A stretch of 64,000 nucleotides of DNA, from contig NZ_JAFKFX010000036.1 of NCBI RefSeq assembly GCF_017308075.1, positions 83,147 through 147,146 on the forward strand, written 5' to 3'. The translations under genes were made by a program, and so were the position numbers. The notes beneath the pieces were generated by a model, which worked only from the letters and a program-made list of their open reading frames with translations, searched no databases and was not told the DNA's origin. Shown in pieces: positions 17,125-24,188 of this stretch (the first letter of the stretch is position 1; each line of letters opens with the position of its first letter). The stretch comes from Allobosea sp. Lineage in GTDB: Bacteria > Pseudomonadota > Alphaproteobacteria > Rhizobiales > Beijerinckiaceae.

Positions 17125-18297
17125 ATGGTGACATCCTCCGACATGCCGACCGAGCTCGCGGAGCCGGCCTCCGCCTCGCTCAGCGGCAAGTCCGGCGTGC
17201 TGCCGCGCCAGGACATCCGCACCCTCGTCGGCCGCGGCATGGTGCGCTCGATCTCGGGCGTGATCGCCGAGAGCCAGTACCAGCCGGCGAGCCTCGATCT
17301 GCGCCTCGGCGACAAGGCCTATCGCGTCCGCGCCAGCTTCCTGCCCGGGCTGAACAAGAGCGTCGAGCAGGTGCTCGAGGATCTCGCCCAGGACGAGGTC
17401 TCGCTCGAGAACGGCGCCATCCTCGAGAAGAACTGCGTCTATGTCGTCGAGCTGATGGAGTCGCTTGTCGACCTGCCGGCAACGATCTCGGCCTTCGCCA
17501 ATCCGAAGAGTTCGACCGGGCGGCTCGACGTCTTCACGCGGCTGATCGCCGATCGCAGCGAGGTCTTCGACAGCGTCGCCGGCGGCTATTCCGGTAAGCT
17601 TTACGCCGAGATCTCGCCGTCGAGCTTCTCGATCAAGGTTCGCAAGGGCAGCCGGCTCAACCAGCTCCGCTTCCGCCGCCGTGGCGGGGGCCAGGAGGAG
17701 GCCTCGGGCTTTCGGGTTTCGGACCGGGATCTGCGCCTCGTCCATGAGCGCACGCCGCTGGTCGACGGACCGGCGACGATCCGCAACGGCCTCGTCTTTC
17801 GCATCCATCTCGCCGGCGCCAGCGATGACGAGATCATCGGCTACCAGGCTCAGCGCTTCACCGATGTGATCGATGTCGATCGCGTCGGCCAGTACGCCGT
17901 CGAGGATTTCTGGACGCCGCTCTACACCAGGGGCCGCAAGCGCCTGATCCTCGATCCCCACCAGTTCTACATCCTCGCCTCGAAGGAGCGCCTGCACATC
18001 CCGGCGGGCTTTGCCGCCGAGATGGCGCCGATCGATCCGAGCATGGGCGAGTTCCGGGTCCACTATGCCGGCTTCTTCGATCCCGGTTTCGGCGTCGGTG
18101 CCGATGGCGCGCCCGGCAGCCGCGGCGTGCTCGAAGTGCGCAGCCACGAGGTGCCCTTCGTGCTGGAGGACGGCCAGGTCGTCGGCCGCCTCGCCTTCGA
18201 GAAGATGGCGGCCGAGCCGGACGCGCTCTATGGCGATATCGGCACCTCGAATTACCAGGGCCAGGCCCTGAAGCTCTCCAAGCATTTCCGCAGCTAG
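17125..18297 (+). CDS. dcd: 2'-deoxycytidine 5'-triphosphate deaminase, long tandem-domain form
   Basis: A 390-residue protein of the Dcd/dUTPase fold, about twice the usual 190 residues. The first half carries QYQPASLDLRLGD and ANPKSSTGRLDVFTRLI. The second half repeats the fold with AAEMAPIDPSMGEFRVHYAG, FFDPGFG and GVLEVRSHEVPFVLEDGQ, where the Glu and the Asp-Pro-Gly-Phe motif match the catalytic region. This long form is typical of Alphaproteobacteria. It deaminates dCTP to dUTP for thymidylate synthesis. The start is ATG at 17125; ATG 17143 is an alternative. Confidence 0.88.
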   Translation: MVTSSDMPTELAEPASASLSGKSGVLPRQDIRTLVGRGMVRSISGVIAESQYQPASLDLRLGDKAYRVRASFLPGLNKSVEQVLEDLAQDEVSLENGAILEKNCVYVVELMESLVDLPATISAFANPKSSTGRLDVFTRLIADRSEVFDSVAGGYSGKLYAEISPSSFSIKVRKGSRLNQLRFRRRGGGQEEASGFRVSDRDLRLVHERTPLVDGPATIRNGLVFRIHLAGASDDEIIGYQAQRFTDVIDVDRVGQYAVEDFWTPLYTRGRKRLILDPHQFYILASKERLHIPAGFAAEMAPIDPSMGEFRVHYAGFFDPGFGVGADGAPGSRGVLEVRSHEVPFVLEDGQVVGRLAFEKMAAEPDALYGDIGTSNYQGQALKLSKHFRS

Positions 18298-18306
18298 AGC
18301 GGCGGA

Positions 18307-18331
18307 CCGAAAAGTGGGCTCCGCTTTTCGG
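18307..18331. repeat. Palindromic element after dcd, and description of the following gap
   Basis: CCGAAAAG (18307-18314) and CTTTTCGG (18324-18331) form an 8-bp stem around a 9-nt loop, just after the dcd stop, and may serve as its terminator. Similar GAAAAG/CTTTTC palindromes are, from general knowledge, dispersed in Hyphomicrobiales genomes. The rest of 18298-18648 holds no convincing gene; it contains two copies of AAATGGCG near 18495-18520 and presumably the promoter of the lipoprotein gene. Confidence 0.5.
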
Positions 18332-18648
18332 AGGGGCGTGATGCCTCGATAAGGCGAGGGATCGCCGGTTCGCGTCCGTTGGGACGTGCGGCGGTTCTGA
18401 CGAAAATGGCCGCTCCCCTGCACGGCCAGCCCAATCCTTTGTTAGCTGCGAATCCCGATCTCCTGTCCGATCCACGGGCGCGCTGGCGACAAAATGGCGA
18501 TTTCGTGTCAAATGGCGCCAAGTACCGCCTGCGACGTCGGTCTGCGATCGGCGGCGCGTTCATGTCCGTGTCACCGGCGGGGGCGTTTCTGACGCCCATC
18601 CGCTCCATGGCTTTCGTGGCCATCTATTTACAGAGGAAGGATTTTCTC

Positions 18649-18945
18649 ATGCGCGCGCTCATCATCGCCGGCGTTCTCGCGGCCGGGCTCGCCGGTTGCC
18701 AGACCGTCGAGCAATCGGCGGCCGAGGCCGACACCGTCTGCCTCGATGCCGGCCATCGTCCCGGCACGCGCGCTTTCGAGCGCTGCCGCAGCGACGTCTT
18801 CCAGAGCTTCCGCCGCTCCAACGCCCAGGCCAGCAACGCAGTCGCGGCCGGCGTCGTCGCCGGCGCCGTCGGCGGCGCGGTCATCGCCGCCTCGTCGCGC
18901 CGCCATTACGGCTATTACGGCTGCGGCTATTACGGCTGCTGGTAA
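18649..18945 (+). CDS. Small lipoprotein with Tyr/Gly-rich tail
   Basis: A 98-residue protein with a lipoprotein signal peptide: hydrophobic n-region and lipobox LAGC (Cys17). A polar middle with a Cys pair follows, then a glycine/alanine-rich hydrophobic stretch (AVAAGVVAGAVGGAVIAA) resembling a glycine-zipper segment, and a tail of Tyr, Gly and Cys ending GYYGCW. The start ATG 18649 follows AGAGGAAGG. Probably an outer-membrane or periplasmic small lipoprotein; function unknown. Confidence 0.75.
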   Translation: MRALIIAGVLAAGLAGCQTVEQSAAEADTVCLDAGHRPGTRAFERCRSDVFQSFRRSNAQASNAVAAGVVAGAVGGAVIAASSRRHYGYYGCGYYGCW

Positions 18946-19059
18946 GCCCGTCATGCAGGCGTGCCGGATCGCCCGGCGCGCCTGCCTCTCGCAAATGTCG
19001 AGAATGTTGTGCCTGCCCGCTTGCGGCCGGCACATAGGCCCGGCTATATCGACGGGCGC

Positions 19060-19134
19060 GCGGGCGTAGTTCAGTGGTAGAACGTCAGCTTCCCAAGCTG
19101 AATGTCGTCGGTTCGATCCCGATCGCCCGCTCCA
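19060..19134 (+). tRNA. tRNA-Gly (anticodon CCC)
   Basis: A complete cloverleaf: acceptor GCGGGCG (19060-19066) pairs with CGCCCGC (19124-19130); the D-arm carries AGTTCAGTGGTAGAA; the anticodon stem TCAGC/GCTGA encloses loop TTCCCAA with anticodon CCC at 19092-19094; the T-arm has GGTTCGATCCC. Discriminator T and an encoded CCA end the gene. Confidence 0.97.
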
Positions 19135-19414
19135 TCTTCCCTTCCTCAGACCGATCTATCCCGAGCCTCGTCATTGCGGGCGCGGAACGCCGTGGCGCTC
19201 TGGATGTCGCCGGGGGCGGTCCGGCGATCCCCGGAACAACCGCGGCGGTGCGATCGGATCGCGGTCGGACCTGCGGCCTGTTCCGCCCTCAAGCGCATTT
19301 GTCGAGCCAGGGGCAGTGCCGGCTCGCGTCAAGCTCATGCGACAGCACGGATGATGGCGGCCCTTCCGCGCTTCGAGGCAGCGCGGAAAGGCTCTGGCTG
19401 GCAATCAGCCCGCC

Positions 19415-20404
19415 CTATTGCGCTTGCAGGGTCACGCCGGCCTTGCCGGCCACGTCCTTCCAGCGCGCGATGTCGGCGGCCAGGAAGGCCTTGAACTCGG
19501 CCGGCGAGTTGCAGACCGTCTCGCCGCCGAGCACGGCGAGCTTTTCCTGGATCTGCGTGTCGGCGCAGGCCTTGACGATCTCGGCATGCATGCGCTCGAC
19601 GATCGCCGGTGGCACGCCCTGCGGGCCGAGCAGGCCGAACCAGGCGACGGTCTCATAGCCGGCAAAGCCCGACTCGGCGACGGTCGGCACGTTCGGCAAA
19701 GCGGGCGCGCGCTTGGCCGTGGTGACGGCGAGCGGCGTGACCTGGCCGCTGGTGACGAGGCCGATCGCCGGCGGCAGGTTCACCGCCATGAACTCGACCT
19801 GGCCGGAGACGATGTCGTTCAGCGCCGGGCCGGCGCCGCGATAGGGCACATGCGTCGCCTCGATCCCGGTCAGGACCTTGAGATATTCGCTGTTCATATG
19901 CGCCGAGGAGCCGCTGCCGCCCGAGGCGTAGCTGAGCTTGCCCGGATTGGCCTTCGCATAGCTGATCAGCTCGGCCATCGACTTCACCGGCAGCTTGGTG
20001 CTGGCGATGAAGATGTTCGGCGCCTTGTAGACCAGCGAGACCGGCGTGAAGTCGCGCATCACATCGTAGGGGATGTTGGCATAGGTCGCGGCGTTGATCC
20101 CGTGCGAGCCGGCATTGCCCATGATGAAGGTGTAGCCGTCGGGCGCAGCCCGGGCCGCCGCCGCCGAGCCGACGACGCCGCCGGCGCCGAGCCGGTTCTC
20201 GATCACGAAGGGCTGGCCGAGCGCGCTCTTCAGCTTCTCGGCGATCAGCCGGGCGGCGATGTCCGAGCCGTCGCCAGGCGCGCTCGGCACGATGATCGTC
20301 ACCTGGCGTTCCGGCCATTGCTGGGCCGAGGCGGAGCCCGCCATGCTGGTGCAGCCGAGGGCCGCGACCAGCCCGAATGCCATACCGATGCCGATCCTTC
20401 TCAT
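19415..20404 (-). CDS. Tripartite tricarboxylate transporter substrate-binding protein (Bug family)
   Basis: A 329-residue periplasmic binding protein. The signal peptide ends near SASA-QQ; a lipobox-like LGC lies inside but is not well placed. Mature sequence starts WPERQVTIIVPSAPGDGSD, the Bug hallmark, with PDGYTFIMGNAGSH and GPALNDIVSGQVEFM following. Bug proteins bind carboxylates for TctAB permeases or for sensing; no TctA/B is nearby, so it may use a permease encoded elsewhere. It is divergent from the GntR-enolase-SDR operon, and GGAGGAG precedes its ATG. The 280-bp region between it and the tRNA shows nothing recognisable. Confidence 0.93.
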   Translation of the reverse strand: MRRIGIGMAFGLVAALGCTSMAGSASAQQWPERQVTIIVPSAPGDGSDIAARLIAEKLKSALGQPFVIENRLGAGGVVGSAAAARAAPDGYTFIMGNAGSHGINAATYANIPYDVMRDFTPVSLVYKAPNIFIASTKLPVKSMAELISYAKANPGKLSYASGGSGSSAHMNSEYLKVLTGIEATHVPYRGAGPALNDIVSGQVEFMAVNLPPAIGLVTSGQVTPLAVTTAKRAPALPNVPTVAESGFAGYETVAWFGLLGPQGVPPAIVERMHAEIVKACADTQIQEKLAVLGGETVCNSPAEFKAFLAADIARWKDVAGKAGVTLQAQ

Positions 20405-20420
20405 TGCGCTCCTCCAAATA

Positions 20421-20481
20421 TGATCAAAGGCAAAGCTATTTATTGGATTGACAGGATACGTAACTCACTCTTTTGATCAAA
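20421..20481. promoter_or_regulatory. Paired TGATCA operators in the divergent promoter region
   Basis: TGATCA occurs at 20421-20426 and again within the perfect palindrome TTTGATCAAA at 20472-20481. Centres are 53 bp apart, about five helical turns. A TTGACA lies between them at 20448-20453. The region separates the Bug gene from the GntR gene, so both sites are good candidates for binding by the adjacent GntR regulator. Confidence 0.5.
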
Positions 20482-20484
20482 TCA

Positions 20485-21147
20485 ATGCAGACCACCCAAA
20501 GCCGCGCTGACTCGGTCAAGGACTGGATCCGGGACGACATCGTCGCCGGCGGCCTCGCCTTCGGCGCCCGCCTGCGCATCGACGAGCTCGCCAGCCGCTA
20601 CAGATCGAGCCATATGCCGGTCCGCGAGGCGCTGCGCAGCCTCGCCGGCGAAGGCCTCGTCGTCTCCGAGACCAACAAGGGCGCACGCGTCGTCACGGTC
20701 GACCGGCGCCTTGTCGAGCATCTCTTCACGGTCCGCATCGCGGTCGAGGTCGCACTCGCCCGCCAGGCGACCCAGGCGATGACGCGCGATCGGCTGGCCG
20801 AGGTCGCGGCGCTGGAGGAGGCCCGGCTGGCCTGCGTGCGGCGCGGCGACTACGCGCAGGGCGTCGAGATCAACCAGCGCTTCCACCGCCGGATCTATGA
20901 GGCGGCGGGCAATGGCGAGGGCCTTGCGGTGCTCGATCGCCACTGGCTGCTGCTGGCGGCGCTCTGGTCGCGGCTGGGCTATCGTCCGGAGCGCCTCGGC
21001 GGCGTCGCCAGCGACCACGAGCATATTCTGCGGGCGCTGCGCGACGGCGATGCCGAAGCCTGCGGGATCATGACCGCGGCCCATGTCACCAAGACGCGCC
21101 AGGACCTGCTGGACCTGATGGCGCAGCGCGGAGAAAGCCTGGCGTGA
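20485..21147 (+). CDS. GntR-family transcriptional regulator (FCD type)
   Basis: A 220-residue regulator with an N-terminal winged helix (DSVKDWIRDDIVAGGL, ELASRYRSSHMPVREALRSL) and an all-helical C-terminal FCD ligand domain. Metal/ligand-binding positions are seen in RFHRRIYEAAGN and DHEHILRALRDGDAEA. ATG 20485 is preferred to the TTG at 20473, which lies in the operator palindrome. It likely represses itself and the divergent Bug gene until a sugar acid or derived metabolite binds. Its stop overlaps the enolase-family start. Confidence 0.9.
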   Translation: MQTTQSRADSVKDWIRDDIVAGGLAFGARLRIDELASRYRSSHMPVREALRSLAGEGLVVSETNKGARVVTVDRRLVEHLFTVRIAVEVALARQATQAMTRDRLAEVAALEEARLACVRRGDYAQGVEINQRFHRRIYEAAGNGEGLAVLDRHWLLLAALWSRLGYRPERLGGVASDHEHILRALRDGDAEACGIMTAAHVTKTRQDLLDLMAQRGESLA

Positions 21148-22274
21148 TGCAAGTTCTCGACGATCCGATCAGGCAGGTGCGGCTCAGCATCGCCCGGATC
21201 ACCGACAAGACGCTCTGGTCCTTTGTCGAGATCCGCTGTGCCTCGGGCGCCGAGGGCGTCGGCGAGGCGAGCCTTGCCGGGCGCGAGCGGGCGCTGCTCG
21301 ATGCCGCCGTCGAAAACCTGCCGCGCTGGCTCGCCGGCGCGCCGCTGCCCGGCCTCGACACGCCGCCGCCGCTGCCGGTCGCGGCTTTGCGCACCGCGCT
21401 CGACGTCGCGCGCTGCGATGCCGCCGCACGGGCCGAAGGCGTTGGCCTTGCGCGCCGGCTCGGCGGCGATGCGGCGGCGCGCATCCCGCTCTATGCCAAT
21501 ATCAACCGGCGCACCCGCGACCGTTCGCCCGCCGGCTTCGCGGCGAGTGCCGCCCATGCCATCGCCCGCGGCTTTCAGGCGGTGAAAATCGCGCCCTTCG
21601 ACGAGGTCGGCCCCGCTTTGCGCGACGATGCCGAAGGTCGGAAGGCGCTGGATGCGGGCATCGCCCGGATCGCCGCCGTCCGGGAGGCGCTCGGCCCGGA
21701 CCGGCGCCTGATGGTCGATTGCCATTGGCGCTTCGGCGAGGCCCTGTCGGCGCGGCTCGTCGAGGCCATCCGCCCCTTCGGGCTCTACTGGCTCGAATGC
21801 CCGGTGGTCGAGGAACCCCGGCAGATCCCGGCACTCGCAGCGATGCGCAAGACGCTGAATGCGCGCGATACGCTGCTCGCCGGGCTCGAGGAGTTCACCG
21901 GCGCCCCGGCCTTCCTCGCCTATGCCGACGCCTATGACGTGATGATGCCGGACATGAAATATGTCGGTGGCGTCGACGAGATGCTGCGCACCGCCGAACG
22001 GCTCGCCGAACGCGGCATCGCCGTCTCCCCGCATAATCCGACCGGGCCGATCTGCCACGCGGCAAGCCTCCAGCTCTGCGCCGCCCTGCCGGGCTTCAGC
22101 ATGCTGGAAATGCAGCTCGACGAGACGCCGCTGTTCTGGTCGCTGGCGCAGCCCGGTCTGCCGCCGGTCGATGGCGGGTCATCCGCTTTGCCGGCCGGCG
22201 CCGGGCTCGGCGTCACCCTCGACCAGCAGGCGATCGGCGAGCTCTCGACGGTCGATCTGCGCTTCTCGGCCTGA
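21147..22274 (+). CDS. Mandelate racemase/muconate lactonizing (enolase) superfamily enzyme
   Basis: A 375-residue enolase-superfamily protein, typically an acid-sugar dehydratase or racemase using Mg2+ to abstract the proton alpha to a carboxylate. The second-strand Lys region is AVKIAPFD, metal ligands appear in MVDCHWRFG, WLECPVVEEP and AGLEEF, and the C-terminal acid/base region is SPHNPTGPICHAA. The substrate is unknown. Start ATG shares a base with the GntR stop. The operon with GntR, an SDR and a divergent Bug protein fits catabolism of a hydroxy or sugar acid. Confidence 0.87.
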   Translation: MQVLDDPIRQVRLSIARITDKTLWSFVEIRCASGAEGVGEASLAGRERALLDAAVENLPRWLAGAPLPGLDTPPPLPVAALRTALDVARCDAAARAEGVGLARRLGGDAAARIPLYANINRRTRDRSPAGFAASAAHAIARGFQAVKIAPFDEVGPALRDDAEGRKALDAGIARIAAVREALGPDRRLMVDCHWRFGEALSARLVEAIRPFGLYWLECPVVEEPRQIPALAAMRKTLNARDTLLAGLEEFTGAPAFLAYADAYDVMMPDMKYVGGVDEMLRTAERLAERGIAVSPHNPTGPICHAASLQLCAALPGFSMLEMQLDETPLFWSLAQPGLPPVDGGSSALPAGAGLGVTLDQQAIGELSTVDLRFSA

Positions 22275-22449
22275 GGCGAGGTCGCGGAACCAGCGGAGCG
22301 TTCCGGTCGGAGCTCTACGATGGATCTCTGTATGCTTGAGATGTGCGTAGGTTTCGCGGCGGGCATGCGTGCTCATGCGTGCGCGTGGTCCGTTCACCAC
22401 CTATCTTCCCTGCTCGCGCCGGATGCGCCTGCCTGATGGAGACCGAACC

Positions 22450-23235
22450 ATGGATCTTGGACTCAAGGGAAAACGCGCGCTCGTCCTTGGTGCCAGCCGC
22501 GGGCTCGGTGCCACGATCGCGGCGACGCTGGCGGCCGAGGGGGCGAGCGTCGTCGCGGCGGCCCGCAATCTTGACGCGATCACCGGCTGGGTCGCCGAAT
22601 TGCCGGCCGAGAGGCGCGGACGGGTCGTCGCCGCCAGGCTCGATCTCGCCGATCTCGCTTCGGTCGAGGCACTGGCGGAGCAGCTGATCGCCGAGGGCGG
22701 CGTCGACATCCTGATCGGCAATTCCGGTGGCCCGCCGCCCGGCGAGGCGCGCGAAGCCAGGCGCGCCGACTGGCTGCTGCATTTCGAGGCCATGGCCGCC
22801 AATCTCTTCCACCTCGCCCAACGCCTGCTGCCGGGCATGATCGAGCGCCGCTGGGGCCGCATCGTCACCATCGTCTCCTCCGGCGTCGAGCAGCCGATCC
22901 CGCGCCTCGCACTCTCCAACGGCATCAGGGCCGCCGTCGTCGGCTGGTCGAAGACCCTGTCGACCGAAGTCGCCGGGCAGGGCGTGACCGTGAATGTCGT
23001 GCTGCCCGGCCGCATCCATACCGAACGCGTCGACCAGCTTGACGATGCCGCGGCGGCGCGGGCGGGGGCGACGCGTGATGCCATCGCCAAGGCCTCGATG
23101 GCCTCGATCCCGGCCGGGCGCTATGGGCTGCCGCAGGAATTCGCCGACGTCGTCGCCTTTCTCGCCAGCGAGCGCGCCTCCTATGTCACCGGTGCCAAGA
23201 TCCGCATCGATGGCGGGCTGATCCGCGGAATCTGA
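22450..23235 (+). CDS. Divergent SDR-family oxidoreductase lacking the canonical Tyr-Lys pair
   Basis: A 261-residue short-chain dehydrogenase-like protein. The cofactor motif GASRGLGATIA is intact (about 15-25), and GNSGGPPPGE replaces the usual NNAG region. At the active site, VSSG is followed by LALSNGIRAAVVG where YxxxK is expected, so Tyr and Lys are replaced by about Ser and Arg. The C-terminal VLPGRIHT and GAKIRIDGGL are SDR-like. Such divergent FabG-like SDRs are known, but chemistry is uncertain. The gap to the enolase gene is 175 bp, so co-transcription is possible, not certain. Confidence 0.85.
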   Translation: MDLGLKGKRALVLGASRGLGATIAATLAAEGASVVAAARNLDAITGWVAELPAERRGRVVAARLDLADLASVEALAEQLIAEGGVDILIGNSGGPPPGEAREARRADWLLHFEAMAANLFHLAQRLLPGMIERRWGRIVTIVSSGVEQPIPRLALSNGIRAAVVGWSKTLSTEVAGQGVTVNVVLPGRIHTERVDQLDDAAAARAGATRDAIAKASMASIPAGRYGLPQEFADVVAFLASERASYVTGAKIRIDGGLIRGI

Positions 23236-23299
23236 GCGGCGGGCACTGCGGCGCGATGGCCGCTTCCGGCTGAGGCTGCGAGACGCTAGATTGCGAGCC

Positions 23300-23476
23300 A
23301 TGGAGATGTCACCACAGACCGAGATCCATGACGAGGCGCCCGCCTCGAAGGTTATCCTCTGGCTGTTGGCCGGTGGCGTCGGCCTGCTGCTGCTCGCCGG
23401 GCTCCTGCTCTGGTGGCGCGAGGGCGATCGCCTGTTCACCGACGGGCTGATCGCCGCCATCCTTGCCTGCTTCTGA
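23300..23476 (+). CDS. Small single-pass membrane protein upstream of an SCO gene
   Basis: About 58 residues: a short acidic N-terminus, one long hydrophobic helix (VILWLLAGGVGLLLLAGLLL), WWREGDR, then a second mildly hydrophobic stretch ending LACF. Start is ATG 23300 or 23306. It sits 31 nt before the SCO gene and is probably co-transcribed. I do not recognise the family; a role in membrane redox or copper handling would be guesswork from position. Confidence 0.55.
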   Translation: MEMSPQTEIHDEAPASKVILWLLAGGVGLLLLAGLLLWWREGDRLFTDGLIAAILACF

Positions 23477-23507
23477 CCGGCCTCGCCGGTCGACCGAGGG
23501 ATTTGCC

Positions 23508-24101
23508 TTGAACCGCCGCCTGATCCTGCCTCTCGTCGTGTTCCTGCTCGGCGCCGCCGCGCTTGCGGCAGCCGCCTTCATCACCTTCGCCCCGGGTGGA
23601 CGCCAGGCCGGGCAAAGCCAGGCATCGAGCGTCGGCGGGCCCTTCGCGCTGACCACGACCGAGGGCAAGACCCTGACCGACAAGGATCTGCGCGGCGCGC
23701 CCTTCCTGGTCTTCTTCGGCTTCACCCATTGCCCCGATATCTGCCCGACCAAGCTGTTCGAGATCTCGGAGGTGCTGCGCGCCGCCGGGACGAAGGGCGA
23801 GAAGCTGCGGGCGCTGTTCATCAGCGTCGATCCCGAGCGTGACACGGTCGAGACGCTGAAGAGCTATCTCGGCTCCTTCGACCCGCGCATCATCGGTCTC
23901 ACCGGCGACCGCGCCGCGATCGACGCCGCCATCAAGGCCTATCGCGGCTATTCCAAGAAGGTGCCGCTCAAGGATGGCGACTACACCATGGACCACACCG
24001 CGCTGGTCTATCTGATGGACAAGAATGGCGGCTTCGTCGGCGCCTTCAACATCGAGCGCCCGCCGGCGGAAGCGGCGCAGGAATGGCTGCGGCATCTCTG
24101 A
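23508..24101 (+). CDS. SCO1/SenC family copper chaperone-like protein
   Basis: A 197-residue membrane-anchored thioredoxin-fold protein. One N-terminal helix (RRLILPLVVFLLGAAALAA) precedes the domain. The copper-binding CxxxC is CPDIC in FFGFTHCPDIC, and the third ligand His is in MDHTALVY. SCO proteins help assemble the CuA site of cytochrome oxidase. The TTG at 23508 was chosen because GAGGG lies 7 nt upstream and the helix then begins at once. A paralogue lies at 32243-32863. Confidence 0.9.
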   Translation: MNRRLILPLVVFLLGAAALAAAAFITFAPGGRQAGQSQASSVGGPFALTTTEGKTLTDKDLRGAPFLVFFGFTHCPDICPTKLFEISEVLRAAGTKGEKLRALFISVDPERDTVETLKSYLGSFDPRIIGLTGDRAAIDAAIKAYRGYSKKVPLKDGDYTMDHTALVYLMDKNGGFVGAFNIERPPAEAAQEWLRHL

Positions 24102-24188
24102 CGCCGGTTCTCGCGGCGCGCTGCCAGCTCCGATGCGATAATACTAGGATAAATCACCGTGACCGTGTCCGAACGGACGCGCGGCGAT

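Noticed and set aside
19074-19658. A long plus-strand frame starting within the tRNA
   Set aside because: It overlaps tRNA-Gly and the antisense of the Bug gene; not coding.
19415-20404. Bug protein as lipoprotein because of an internal LGC
   Set aside because: The Cys lies within the signal peptide core rather than at its end; normal Sec cleavage after SASA is more likely.
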